64,000 nt of DNA, taken from the NCBI GenBank assembly GCA_033762255.1, contig JANRLT010000067.1:1-64000 (forward strand), given 5' to 3'. How positions within the stretch are numbered: position 1 is the stretch's first letter; every line of letters begins with the position of its first letter. The translations under genes were made by a program, and so were the position numbers. Source of the stretch: Pirellulales bacterium. Lineage in GTDB: Bacteria; Planctomycetota; Planctomycetia; Pirellulales; JALHPA01. Below, piece after piece: positions 16,901 to 25,507 of this stretch. The notes beneath the pieces were generated by a model, which searched no databases, was not told the origin of the DNA, and saw only the letters and a program-made list of their open reading frames with translations.

Positions 16901-18984
16901 ATTTGCCAGGCAATGGTCCCACGCAAAGTTATTCCCTTTCGGACGATGGACGGTATGCCGTCATTGACGCGGTGGGGTCCAACATTACCCCTGATAGCCC
17001 GATATTTGCCCGTCGCTACTATGTGCGGGACATTATCAAGGATCGGATCGTATTACTTGATATCGAGGGGGAAATACCAAATTCAACAAGTTTTTTTCTA
17101 ACGGGTGCGAAGATCAGTCCGAATAGCGAATCGATTGCGGTATGGTTATCTTATACAGATACCATCAGTCGTGCTAATCAGAGGCAACTGTATACTGTTC
17201 GTAACCCGCTCTGGTTTACTGAAACGCCACCCTTTACACCAGGGACAGACGATGTAAGGGCCCGTTATGATGCCTATTCCTATGCGATCGATCTATGGCA
17301 GGCCTTTTCCGACAATAATGACAACGATGACGAGTTAGTGTTTACCGTCACGGGCAACACCAACCCGGCAATATTCAGTAATGTCCAGGTGGAGCCATCC
17401 ACCGGTAAGTTGCATTTGGATTTTGCGCCTGGCGCATTGGGGACGAGCCGCATTACGGTCCGCGCAACTGACACGGCGGGCCTCTTTGCCGAGACCACAT
17501 TTGACGCAATCGCGACACTTGATCCTGGCTCTGCACAGACTCCGAATTTGGACGTGCTGCAAGGGGAATTAATCTTTACCGCCAGTGACGGGGTAGCCAA
17601 TCGCCTCAGTCTCTTCAAGCGGAATGGAGAGTATGTACTGGAAGACACCGCGCAACCAATCATACCCAGCGCGGCCGCAATTGCCGCCGGTTGGCGCGAA
17701 AGCGGATTGGGTTATGTGACGGGTCCGCTCGCTGGCTTAGCGGGTATTATTTTGAATACCGGCGACCAGTCCGACCAAATTGCGATCCATTCAGTGGGTA
17801 CAAGTTTGCTAGTGGATGGTGGGGGGCAAACCGCTGACAGCTTGACGATCAAGGGTGTTAATGGTAAAGCGGATGGAACTTTAGTTGTGCGGGGGATGGG
17901 GACAATTGAGCAATTGAATGACAAACTCATTCCCAATAGTTTTGCATACGGCAGTACGGGTATAGTGGATTTGTCTGCCGCGCAATCAATTACACTTCGC
18001 AGTAGTATAACCGCGGGAAGAATCATCTTTCGCGATAGCGCGCTCGTGCAAACAGTGGAGACGTTACAGATTAAGGGTCAACTGGAATTTGTAGATGCAC
18101 GGCAATTTTCGGTCACAAATTATTTGTATACTAACGGCTTTAAAGTTGAACAATTAAATTTGTCGCGAGGTATTCTCATCCTCCACCCCCACGGCGGGGC
18201 TGCGGGTGCGCTGGAAATCACCGGCCAGTTGACGATGGGCACCAATAGCGTCATTGATCTAGCCGATAATGACCTCATATTGCATTATGATCCGGCGGGC
18301 ACAAATCCCACTCCCGCAATCACTGAGTATGTTCAGAATTTTTATAATGCTAATAACAATGCCCCGAGAATTTCGACCGGTATGCATTCGCAGTTTGCGG
18401 GGACCGGCATTATTATCCCCGTCGATAACCGCCAGGCGCGGTTGGGGGATACGAACACGCCCTTCCTGGGCCGGGTCCTGGGGGACGCGGCCAGTCAGAC
18501 CGGCTTTCACCAGGTGCTGGTCCGCTATACCCATCCAGGGGATTTAAATCTGGATGGCCAGGTTACCACGGCGGATTACCTGCCCATTGACACCAACCTG
18601 GGCCGGACGACCACCGGGGGAATCGCTGGGTATCTGCTGGGGGACACGGACTTTAATGGCGTCGTCGATGGGGGGGACTACCTGGCGATCGACAGCTATC
18701 TGGGCCAGGGGGTCGGCGCGCCGTTGGCTGCGGAAAAAGTGGCCTTATTGCAGTCGGCCGCACTCGAACGCGACGGAGCACTGTCAACATTAGCAGAGCG
18801 GGAATGGGCGGAATCGGCGCCCGTTCGCGCTATTCCCGCGACGGACGCGCGCGGGGAACTCTTTTCCCAAACGGCGGCCTGGTCCTCGCTAGCGTGGGAG
18901 GAGGATTGGCTGGGCGAGGGGGAACAGGATGCGTACCGCGGCCAGCGCGGCCCGGCCAGATCCGTGGGTGTGATGAGGAGATAG
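13975..18984 (+). CDS. Giant surface protein: PD40-like propeller repeats, Ig/cadherin-like domains, dockerin
   Basis: A 1669-residue, probably exported protein. Near residue 55 is the planctomycete N-terminal motif (YEALERRELMAIELVSS) seen on many large envelope proteins of this phylum. Residues about 65-460 and again 670-1080 are TolB/PD40-like repeats built on 'S...NLVPGDTN...D.F.KD..TG.I'. Between them (about 480-665) are cadherin/Ig-like domains (AEDTPGSVHIASFF, VNDSPTSVGQAF, and a VVDSDGAVSN end). Another Ig-like domain lies near 1090-1190. The end (about 1525-1585) has two dockerin-like calcium loops (GDLNLDGQVTTADY and GDTDFNGVVDGGDY). There is no PEP-CTERM signal. GGGAGAG precedes the ATG. 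Function is unknown; adhesion or surface structure is inference. Confidence 0.85.
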   Translation: MPSFWRLPRFLRSLVTGNGDLSADFVSSGTQGPVGPARGAKRAFRGSHRRQRQRGYEALERRELMAIELVSSVVLPVAEGIRYVHLKPTTITDSGFVGFYSTDNNLVPGDTNRRMDVFVKGPQGIKIASVDSQGNSANNSTTNSVPLLSSNGRFAEFFSSATNLLPSPHPANKTFIKDLQTGTIDYPINSPLAETVYVGVQHISDDGRYLIVNSSEQFVPEDTNNLLDIYLHNRVTGEFTLISANENGLAVGVNLQDTRVGLTADYRYFAFYSDALNLAPGDTPKTTELYLKDMQTGQIELAKNNTVGIMLATNPAAPQLDKQLRFQLIHQPKPLPDDQNSISDFFVLDTFSQNMIRVTINAAGEEANGTANLEGSSISLDGRYVVFVSAANNLVTGDTNGFRDIFVKEIHSGRIARVNVSDNGVQANHHSRFPVISPDGRSIYFSSLAANLVPGTITPIAQGSYVYRADNPLWYVGTSPAALAIPDQYVAEDTPGSVHIASFFTDEIDPVGGLTYSLLRNTNPSLVTVTHVAGTDQLQLMPLPNLSGTSRIMVRAVNSRGYAAEREFVLHVTPVNDSPTSVGQAFATEVNQRYQGILGGSDIDSSTLTYRITTPPLRGSVIITNPATGAFEYTPLANHYVPDQFAFEVVDSDGAVSNVSQVLVTMNVPSVDLDLQIISGTSLSQLGNNRTDLSSHLLPWSANSRFITFNSHSSNLVTGDTNLQQDAFVKDTQTGAIRRIGTDRLGNQFIASAIAISSDGNQAIFSSIQDNLTPNDNNGQADYFLQNLSTNEIWLIPLDGITALPQVSPELRYLTYTQARTVQINGKTTTINDGFVKDLLTGALKQVNTDATGILTASIEANNGTSLSSISLSADGTLAVYVTRSRDFMPPPIAAYRSDVILKNLLTGEVSVVNTNQNGEAANGQTYGAQISANGRYVSFISMATNLVGNNNGQQQLYRKDLWTNEVLRLSENMADLPGNGPTQSYSLSDDGRYAVIDAVGSNITPDSPIFARRYYVRDIIKDRIVLLDIEGEIPNSTSFFLTGAKISPNSESIAVWLSYTDTISRANQRQLYTVRNPLWFTETPPFTPGTDDVRARYDAYSYAIDLWQAFSDNNDNDDELVFTVTGNTNPAIFSNVQVEPSTGKLHLDFAPGALGTSRITVRATDTAGLFAETTFDAIATLDPGSAQTPNLDVLQGELIFTASDGVANRLSLFKRNGEYVLEDTAQPIIPSAAAIAAGWRESGLGYVTGPLAGLAGIILNTGDQSDQIAIHSVGTSLLVDGGGQTADSLTIKGVNGKADGTLVVRGMGTIEQLNDKLIPNSFAYGSTGIVDLSAAQSITLRSSITAGRIIFRDSALVQTVETLQIKGQLEFVDARQFSVTNYLYTNGFKVEQLNLSRGILILHPHGGAAGALEITGQLTMGTNSVIDLADNDLILHYDPAGTNPTPAITEYVQNFYNANNNAPRISTGMHSQFAGTGIIIPVDNRQARLGDTNTPFLGRVLGDAASQTGFHQVLVRYTHPGDLNLDGQVTTADYLPIDTNLGRTTTGGIAGYLLGDTDFNGVVDGGDYLAIDSYLGQGVGAPLAAEKVALLQSAALERDGALSTLAEREWAESAPVRAIPATDARGELFSQTAAWSSLAWEEDWLGEGEQDAYRGQRGPARSVGVMRR

Positions 18985-19226
18985 AATACACCCTGCTCTT
19001 TTACCGCCAATTCCATCGGCGGCTTTGTTCCTCTCACGGAGTGATAGGAGGACACTGTAGCCCGCAGAATGTAGCCCGCACACTCCGTGTGCGGAAAAGC
19101 TAGTGGTGGCGTAGGATCATTGATGCGCGTGTTTATTTTTCAACACCCTCTCAACACGCTTGCATCCTCGTCCGCCGATGCCATCGGCGGCTTTGTTTCT
19201 CTCACGGAGTGAGAGGAGCACAATTT
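18985..19226. repeat. Composite palindromic repeat, two units, filling a convergent gene gap
   Basis: Two head-to-tail copies. The parts are: (1) a CCGCCGAT-n3-ATCGGCGG hairpin followed by CTTTGT (complete at 19172-19190, degenerate near 19004-19022); (2) CTCTCACGGAGTGAGAG-type hairpins (near 19031 and 19200); (3) CGCACAC-tcc-GTGTGCG (19077-19093), preceded by TGTAGCC. The gap lies between the stops of two convergent genes. See also 25508-25901. Confidence 0.85.
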
Positions 19227-20795
19227 TCAATTACCGTACTTCAATCGCAACTCCCGTAGGACCGAGAGGATGGCCTTCGCCCGCAGGTTTTGATCGTACA
19301 GACCCAACGGTAAAATCGGCGGTCCGCTGGCCGTGGCCGCGGGCGTGTCACCGACCGGAGGTTGTGAACCGCGGATCTGTCCAGAAAAATCGAGTTTGGT
19401 CGTATCGCCCGGCGCCGGGCCGGTGGTGTCCACGCTTTTACTCGACGCGGCGGGGGCGGTTTGCGGCCCGTCCACTAGCGTGTTCCAAAACAGACCCTGC
19501 ACCGCTTGTTTGCCTAAAATCACCGGCCCAACATCTTGCAGCCAGCGGCTTTGGGCTTGTTCAGGATGGGGCAGTTGGGGGGCATATTGCAAAAATAGGA
19601 GGAGCGGCAGGTTGAGCATGCTCCACAAGTCCAATTGTTGACAGATGGCCAGCGGATCGCGGGGCAAGCTTTCTCCCGTGGCAAAACCCAGGCGATATTC
19701 CAGGCCCAGGCCCGCCAGGCCCAGTTCCGCCCGGCAGAGGGCATCGACAAAATGCCAGGGGGTAAGTTCGCCGGCGGATTCGGCCAGGCATTCGCCGGTG
19801 GGCTGGTCGATGGTCAGGATGAGCGGCGTGCGGGGATCAACTTCGCGGATGGTTTCCAAGATTTTGACCGCCAGCCGCAGGCGCTGTTCATCGCTAAGCA
19901 CCCAGACGGGCGTGGTGTTGATCTTGGACGCGGCGTTCCACAGTTGGACGCGGCCTTTATAACGGGTGACCACGCGACGGACAAAATCCGTTGTGACCGT
20001 GAGCAAGTTGTCAAAATCATCCTCCCACAGCGTCAACCAATCGGGAAAGGCCCCCGCCCCCCAATCTAAGATCGGCCCTAGGCAGACGCGCAAATTTTGG
20101 GATTGGCTCCAAGCCAGGCTGCGGTCGAGCGCCGTCCAAGAATACTCTCCCTCGGCGATTTCGATCTCCTTCCAACTGACGGACAGGCCAATCGTATTGC
20201 ACGCCGTTTCCAGCGACGCGGGCCAACCCGTGGGAGGGGTCGCCAAGGGGACTTGCGCGCCAATCAAAACGATTTGCTTGGGCGTTTGGCGGGCGCGGGC
20301 GACCGCCGTTTGCCGGGCATAGCTTTGCGTTAGGCTGTGAATCGCCTGCAGGGACAAATCCAGGCTAAGCTGGGCAAAGGTTTTTAGCTGTTGGGGGTCT
20401 TCCTCGCTAGTCACGGCGCGGGCGAGCCATTGAATAGCCGCCTTGGTGAGCGGCTGCAGGTCGTCGGGCATGGACATGCCGGCGATCTGCCACATGGCGG
20501 TTTGATTTCGCACGCGGTTGAGCGTGCCGCGGGCCAGCTCTGTCCCCAGGTGATAGGGCGCGGCCCGTTCAATCAGCGTGCCCGTGGTCAGCGCAATCTG
20601 CCCATGCTGCGCGGTTTGCCAGGCGCAAAGCAGATGCCCGGAATCGGTTTCCCCTCGATCCAGGATTAAATACGGAGGTTCCCAGCGAACGCGCCGCAAA
20701 TAGGGGAGCCCCTCGATATTTATAAACTGGGTCTTTTCCCAGGCGGGAGGGGCGTGCGCGGAATCCGCATCAACAAAAAACCGCATTTGGCCCAT
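19227..20795 (-). CDS. GH10-like TIM-barrel protein, apparently lacking xylanase catalytic residues
   Basis: About 522 residues when read from the ATG at 20795. The N-terminal 150 residues (MGQMRFFVDAD, HLGTELARGTLNRVRNQTAMWQ) match a pattern I know from planctomycete proteins annotated as endo-1,4-beta-xylanase-like. The central part (about 200-460) has barrel features (VSWKEIEIAEGEYSWTALDRS, then VTRYKGRVQLWNAASKIN and PLILTIDQPTGE). Where GH10 enzymes have WDVVNE with the acid/base Glu, this protein reads LWNAASK. The C-terminal 100 residues are Pro/Thr-rich and then end in a helix. No signal peptide is visible. Function unknown; carbohydrate binding is a guess. Confidence 0.7.
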   Translation of the reverse strand: MGQMRFFVDADSAHAPPAWEKTQFINIEGLPYLRRVRWEPPYLILDRGETDSGHLLCAWQTAQHGQIALTTGTLIERAAPYHLGTELARGTLNRVRNQTAMWQIAGMSMPDDLQPLTKAAIQWLARAVTSEEDPQQLKTFAQLSLDLSLQAIHSLTQSYARQTAVARARQTPKQIVLIGAQVPLATPPTGWPASLETACNTIGLSVSWKEIEIAEGEYSWTALDRSLAWSQSQNLRVCLGPILDWGAGAFPDWLTLWEDDFDNLLTVTTDFVRRVVTRYKGRVQLWNAASKINTTPVWVLSDEQRLRLAVKILETIREVDPRTPLILTIDQPTGECLAESAGELTPWHFVDALCRAELGLAGLGLEYRLGFATGESLPRDPLAICQQLDLWSMLNLPLLLFLQYAPQLPHPEQAQSRWLQDVGPVILGKQAVQGLFWNTLVDGPQTAPAASSKSVDTTGPAPGDTTKLDFSGQIRGSQPPVGDTPAATASGPPILPLGLYDQNLRAKAILSVLRELRLKYGN

Positions 20796-21025
20796 GTCAG
20801 CGTCAACACCTTTGACTACACCCGCGCTTGATCGCCCGTGCGGCTCGTGAAAAAAAGGGGGGCCAATCCCGGCCACCGCAAAATAGTATCATACACGGGC
20901 GTTGTTTTTTTTGCTAAGCGAAAAAATGGAGCCGGGGCGGAAATCGGGGACTCCGAGCCGCTTCTTCCGGTTATTCGGGCAAATGTGAGACCCCCTGGCC
21001 CAACAAGATGATCCCGTCTGGGACG

Positions 21026-21042
21026 CCCCCTTTCAGGGGGGC
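21026..21042 (-). terminator. GC hairpin directly after the subtilase stop codon
   Basis: GCCCCC and GGGGGC arms separated by a short CTGAAAG-type loop begin one base after the TAA at 21043-21045 on the minus strand. There is no T-run, so a rho-independent terminator is only possible; it could also protect the 3' end. Confidence 0.4.
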
Positions 21043-23940
21043 TTAGCCCTGCCACTGACCGATTTGTTCAAAGACAAATTCCGCCGCGGTCCGTCGGGCA
21101 ATGGTGTTGGTGCCCCCGCCGGTGCCGTAGACATTGACCTGATCGTATTTATTTACCCAAGAGTAATAGCCGAAACCGCTGAATTTACCCCATTCGCCAT
21201 CAACTTCAAAACTGTCGTTGTTGGGGCTGTCGTATAAATTGGCGGTATCCAGACCCCCCGTGGCGTAAGAAACCACAAAGTCAAATTTATGGGCGACATT
21301 CCAAAAGTTGTTCCCCTGGAGGGTCGCGCTGGTCGAGGTGAGCGTGAAAATGTCATTTCCCGCTGAATCAATCATATAGGCGATGTCATACCCCCCGTTG
21401 CGTCCGTCGGCGGTGACTTTGTCAAAATTGCTGGTGTAGTTATAAAATCCGTCCCCCATCAACACGGAAAAAGTGGGTAATGACGAAAACAGATCGCTCC
21501 CCGAGGAATCAATCAAGGTCGCGGTGTCGTTACCGCCATTCACACTAAATGTTTGGGTGGCGTCAAACCCGCTGGCGGTGATGCTATAGTTGGCACCGGA
21601 CAGGGTGATCGCGCCTGGGTATGCCGTCAGGGTGTCATTGCCGGCGGAATCGTGCAAGTTGGCCAGATCTTTGCCCGTGCTGGCGGAAAAAGCCACCCGG
21701 CTAAATCCGTTGGTGGTGTTGGCGAATCCCGTGCCGCTGGCGGTGGCGTAGAGGGAATTGGCGTAAAACGTGTCATCGCCGCTGGAGTCAAAAAAGTTGG
21801 CCGTGTCGGTGCCGCCATTGCCGTTGGCGGTGATGGATTCCGCATTGGCCACATTTGCCGTGTAGCCGCTCCCCTGCAGGGTCGCGACCCCGGGTCGCAG
21901 GGTGACGGTGTCATTGCCGCCGGTCCCCAGCAAAATCACGGTGTCCGCACCTCCCGCCGCATCAATAGTAAAACTATTAACCTGGCTGGAATTAAAAGTG
22001 TACAGCACACCGTTCACATTTACTGCCGCAACCGTTCCCGATTGAAATAAAATCGAGTCGGCGGCGCTGGTGCCAACCACATTTAGGGTACTACCGGATT
22101 GGCTGACCAAATTTGTCAGTCGCAAGGTCAAGTTAGCCGCGGTACCCGACAACCGTACGTAATATTGTTGTCCCGCCTGCGCCGTAAAATCCCAGCGATC
22201 CGTGACCGCGGCGTTATTGTCGGCGATCGAACGCGTTTGCAAGAGCTGCCCGCTGGCGGAGTAATAGTTGATTTGCAAATTTGTCCCCGCCGCGGCCAGG
22301 GCTTCGGCGGTAAAAATCCCTCCGCGGGAGGTGGTTAGGCCGTACCAAGCCTCGCCGTTGACATTGATGCCAGTTTGATTTTTAAAATCGACGGTTCCCA
22401 GGTTCGTCAGTGAGGGGGGGGGACTGAAGCTCGTTCCTCCCCCGCTGGAACCGCCGCCGCCGTTGTTTGTGCCCCCGCCGGAGCCGGACATGGCGGCCGT
22501 GATGGAATAAATGCCAATGCCATCCGTGGTGCTCAGGCCGATCGTGTAGGTTTGGCCCGCCACGACACTCAAGCTGGCGGAATTGCCCGTATGGGTGCTG
22601 GTCGAACCATTGATGATCAACTCCCACCGCAAGGCCAATTCTTGTTGAACAGAGGCGCTCAACTGCAGAGTGCCGGTCGCGGCGGCGGTAAATGTAAAGT
22701 AGTCCTTGTCATTGAGGCGCGTGATGCGTCCGGTAAATGTGGAACCCGTCCCTATTGTTCCCAGACCATGCGCCGCTCCCGCCGTCGAGCCAAAATCATC
22801 CGCGGCCAGGACGGTATCAATTGCCCGCTGTAAATTCAGACGCTTGTAGTTGGCCTGTGTCGCCGAATCGTAGTACGAATCGGCGGTGTTCATCATCAGG
22901 TTATAAATGGTGCTTTGGGTGATACCCGTGTAACCTTGGACCAGCATCGCCTCGCGAATCAAGGTGGCAGCGCCCGCCACATACGGGCTAGCCATGCTGG
23001 TGCCGGAAAAAGTGGCAAAATCATCGTTGCGGCCATTGGCGTTACCCATGTAGTCTGGCACGGTGCTGCGGATTCCCGCGCCGGGGGCGGCTATGGCCCG
23101 TTGGTGCCGCTGGCTAAAGTTGCTCATATTTCCGTCGCTATTGACGGACATCACCGGCACGACATAACTGCTGACCGCGGGATAGCTAAGCCCCGGTGTG
23201 TTATAACTGCCAAAGGAATTTCCGGCAGCCACCGCGACAAAGATGCCAGCCTGGTTTAAGAGGCGAAATTCGTCCTCTAAATTGGCCCAACTGGGGATCG
23301 TGCTGGAGTTCCAATCCGCCCCCAACGAGAGATTGACCGTGGTAATGGGATTGCGGTAGGCGTTGCGATTTTGATACACCCACTGGAGCGCGCTTTCGAC
23401 CCAACTAAAGTAGCCGTTGCCATCGTCGTCAAAAACTCGCAAGGACACCAGATCGACATTATCCGCCACGCCGGGAGAGTTGGCGTCGGAACTGCCGACG
23501 ATACCGGCGACATGCGTTCCGTGGGATCCCGCCGGGCCGTCATCATACGGATTGGCGTCATTTTCGGCAAAGTCCCAGCCCCCCACCACGCGAAAATTCG
23601 TGCCGTATCCACCCCCCAGGGCCGGATGATCGGCGGCGATGCCGCTATCGATAACGGCGACAGTCTGACCGCGCCCCGATAGTCCGTAGTTGGTTTGGAC
23701 GGCGCTCCAACCGGTGAGATTGTGGGCGGCGGTCGTGGCCTGGGGGTTGAGCGTGATTTGCGGCGCTGGGGCGGGGGTGGTGCCGGTGGAATTGCCGACG
23801 ACCGTGGAATTTTGCGAGATAAAGTGATTGAGCTGAAAATCGGGCTTGCCAAACGCGTAATACGCCATCATTTGGCGATCTTCGCAGCGTTCGATCATCG
23901 TATGGCGAAAGGGAATCTTTCGCGCGTTTGTGCGACGCAT
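21043..23940 (-). CDS. Secreted subtilisin-like serine protease (S8) with C-terminal repeats
   Basis: A 965-residue protease. The catalytic triad is visible: Asp98 (AVIDSG), His143 (HGTHVAG) and Ser315 (FSGTSMASP), with the oxyanion Asn in VAAGNS (about 241). The N-terminus carries IERCEDRQMMA, the 'LE.R.LM'-type motif shared with other large planctomycete surface proteins, rather than a classical signal peptide. Residues about 375-480 are a pre-peptidase-like beta domain (DYFTFTAAATGTLQLS). A Gly/Ser-rich linker follows. The last 350 residues are about 50-residue repeats built on 'GGNDTATLIDSSGSDLF'. These resemble calcium-binding repeats but lack the strict RTX nonapeptide. Substrate unknown. 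Confidence 0.92.
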   Translation of the reverse strand: MRRTNARKIPFRHTMIERCEDRQMMAYYAFGKPDFQLNHFISQNSTVVGNSTGTTPAPAPQITLNPQATTAAHNLTGWSAVQTNYGLSGRGQTVAVIDSGIAADHPALGGGYGTNFRVVGGWDFAENDANPYDDGPAGSHGTHVAGIVGSSDANSPGVADNVDLVSLRVFDDDGNGYFSWVESALQWVYQNRNAYRNPITTVNLSLGADWNSSTIPSWANLEDEFRLLNQAGIFVAVAAGNSFGSYNTPGLSYPAVSSYVVPVMSVNSDGNMSNFSQRHQRAIAAPGAGIRSTVPDYMGNANGRNDDFATFSGTSMASPYVAGAATLIREAMLVQGYTGITQSTIYNLMMNTADSYYDSATQANYKRLNLQRAIDTVLAADDFGSTAGAAHGLGTIGTGSTFTGRITRLNDKDYFTFTAAATGTLQLSASVQQELALRWELIINGSTSTHTGNSASLSVVAGQTYTIGLSTTDGIGIYSITAAMSGSGGGTNNGGGGSSGGGTSFSPPPSLTNLGTVDFKNQTGINVNGEAWYGLTTSRGGIFTAEALAAAGTNLQINYYSASGQLLQTRSIADNNAAVTDRWDFTAQAGQQYYVRLSGTAANLTLRLTNLVSQSGSTLNVVGTSAADSILFQSGTVAAVNVNGVLYTFNSSQVNSFTIDAAGGADTVILLGTGGNDTVTLRPGVATLQGSGYTANVANAESITANGNGGTDTANFFDSSGDDTFYANSLYATASGTGFANTTNGFSRVAFSASTGKDLANLHDSAGNDTLTAYPGAITLSGANYSITASGFDATQTFSVNGGNDTATLIDSSGSDLFSSLPTFSVLMGDGFYNYTSNFDKVTADGRNGGYDIAYMIDSAGNDIFTLTSTSATLQGNNFWNVAHKFDFVVSYATGGLDTANLYDSPNNDSFEVDGEWGKFSGFGYYSWVNKYDQVNVYGTGGGTNTIARRTAAEFVFEQIGQWQG

Positions 23941-24562
23941 AGTGACGTTACCCGGGAATCGTCCCGTGCGGGGCCAAAGCGCCGCACCAAGCAGGGGGTA
24001 AAAACCAGCGATAATGCCGATCTGCCCCGGTGACAGTTAATCAGTAACTGTGACGATCTCGATAAAAAAGGACGAGTCAATAATCCCTGGTCGTTCGAGA
24101 GGGTAACGACCGCATTTGGGAAAGCAAAAATCCAGAACACAGGGGATGCGTCACGGAAATCGCTTTTGGGAAAGAACTTTCCCTTCCACAATACAACCTA
24201 GATTATTTTTTCACGCCTAGCTACGGGGAAGGAGGAAAGTTTTTCGTAAACCGCAGCTTGCGAACAATCGAAATAATCCCATCCGTGGGGGGATGGCCAG
24301 TCCGATATGCCTGAACAACCCGTTTTTGTCCCCAAAAACAGAGGTTTTCAGGACAAATTGTTAGTTCCTACCCGACTATTCCCGGTTTAGTCGCGCCCCC
24401 GAATATCAGGGGGCATTTTTGTGCTAAACTTGCGGACACCCTCTCGGACCGACGGGACGGGGCTAACTCATTACAACCCCTACGATTGATACCATTTAAC
24501 AGTTCAGTCCCAGTTTTTGTTTTTAGGGCTCTGGGCCGTTTTATCAAAAGGATAAGATTCTG
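23941..24562. other. Divergent intergenic region, 620 bases, no gene supported
   Basis: Lies between the subtilase (minus) and the epimerase (plus). The only clear structure is a plus-oriented terminator-like hairpin at 24395-24420 (separate entry). No reading frame in it resembles a protein family. Confidence 0.5.
24395..24420 (+). terminator. Rho-independent terminator-like hairpin with no plus-strand gene upstream
   Basis: GCCCCC (24395-24400), an 8-base loop, GGGGGC (24409-24414), then ATTTTT. It is oriented to stop plus-strand transcription, yet the gene to its left runs the other way. It may end a short RNA or attenuate the epimerase transcript. Confidence 0.55.
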
Positions 24563-25507
24563 ATGCGTTTTAGCCTTGTGACCGGGGGGGCGGGATTTAT
24601 TGGTTCGCACTTGGTAGAGGCGCTGGTTCGGCGTGGTGACCGGGTCCGCGTGCTTGACAATCTTTCCACCGGCAAGCTGGAAAACCTACGACACTTGCAG
24701 GCCGAAATCGAACTGATCGAAGGGGATTTGTGCGATCCCACGGCGGTCCAACGGGCTGTAACTGGTGTGGAAACAATCTTTCATCAGGCGGCCCTGGCCA
24801 GCGTACAGCGAAGCGTGGAAAAACCGCTGGACACCCATGCCGCCTGTGTCACCGGGACGGTGCAATTGATCGACTCTGCCCGGCGCGCGGGGGTGCGGCG
24901 GATCGTGTATGCCGCGTCGAGTAGCGCTTATGGCAATCTGCCGGCGGCTTCCAAGCGGGAAACCGATCTCCCCGCCCCTATTTCTCCCTATGGAGCGGCA
25001 AAATACGCGGCGGAGCAGTATTTAATGGCGTTTGCCGCTATGGGCGAGATAGAAGCCGTGGCGCTACGCTATTTTAACGTGTTTGGCCCCCGGCAGGATC
25101 CGCATAGCGAGTATTCGGCGGTTATCCCCCGCTTTATCACCGCCATGCTCAATCAGATCCCCCCAACCGTTTACGGCGACGGCGAGCAGTCGCGGGATTT
25201 TACCTTTGTGGAAAATGTCGTCCGGGGAAATTTGCTGGCCGCGGACGCACCGGCGGCCAATGGCAAAGTGCTGAATTTGGCCGCAGGACACAAAGTAAGC
25301 TTGCTGGAGCTTATTGCTCATCTTAATACACTGTTGGGGACGAATATTCAACCCCGGCATGAACCGGCCCGGGTGGGCGATGTGCGTGAAAGCATGGCGG
25401 ATATCACCCTCGCCCGGCAAATCTTGGAGTACGCTCCCACGGTGGGGTTTTTGGAGGGCTTGCGCCGGTCAATAGAATATTATGTGGGCCTGGTGCGAAT
25501 AGGATAG
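24563..25507 (+). CDS. NAD-dependent sugar-nucleotide epimerase/dehydratase (extended SDR, UDP-glucose 4-epimerase-like)
   Basis: A 314-residue cytoplasmic enzyme. Residues 7-13 are the NAD-binding GGAGFIG, and the acidic residue after beta-2 is in VLDNLS. The catalytic Ser is in AASSSAYG (about 119-122) and the Tyr-x3-Lys pair is Y143/K147 in SPYGAAKYAAEQY. A C-terminal YFNVFGPRQDP and VYGDGEQSRDFTFVENVV complete the family signature. It probably interconverts UDP- or GDP-sugars for envelope glycans; the exact substrate cannot be read. AAAGGATAAG supports the ATG. It is monocistronic: a repeat-filled gap follows and then a convergent gene. Confidence 0.93.
   Translation: MRFSLVTGGAGFIGSHLVEALVRRGDRVRVLDNLSTGKLENLRHLQAEIELIEGDLCDPTAVQRAVTGVETIFHQAALASVQRSVEKPLDTHAACVTGTVQLIDSARRAGVRRIVYAASSSAYGNLPAASKRETDLPAPISPYGAAKYAAEQYLMAFAAMGEIEAVALRYFNVFGPRQDPHSEYSAVIPRFITAMLNQIPPTVYGDGEQSRDFTFVENVVRGNLLAADAPAANGKVLNLAAGHKVSLLELIAHLNTLLGTNIQPRHEPARVGDVRESMADITLARQILEYAPTVGFLEGLRRSIEYYVGLVRIG

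Noticed and set aside
21043-22500. RTX-type calcium repeats in the C-terminal part of the subtilase
   Set aside because: The GGNDT phrases recur about every 50 residues and lack the tandem GGxGxDxxx nonapeptide; described only as RTX-like repeats.
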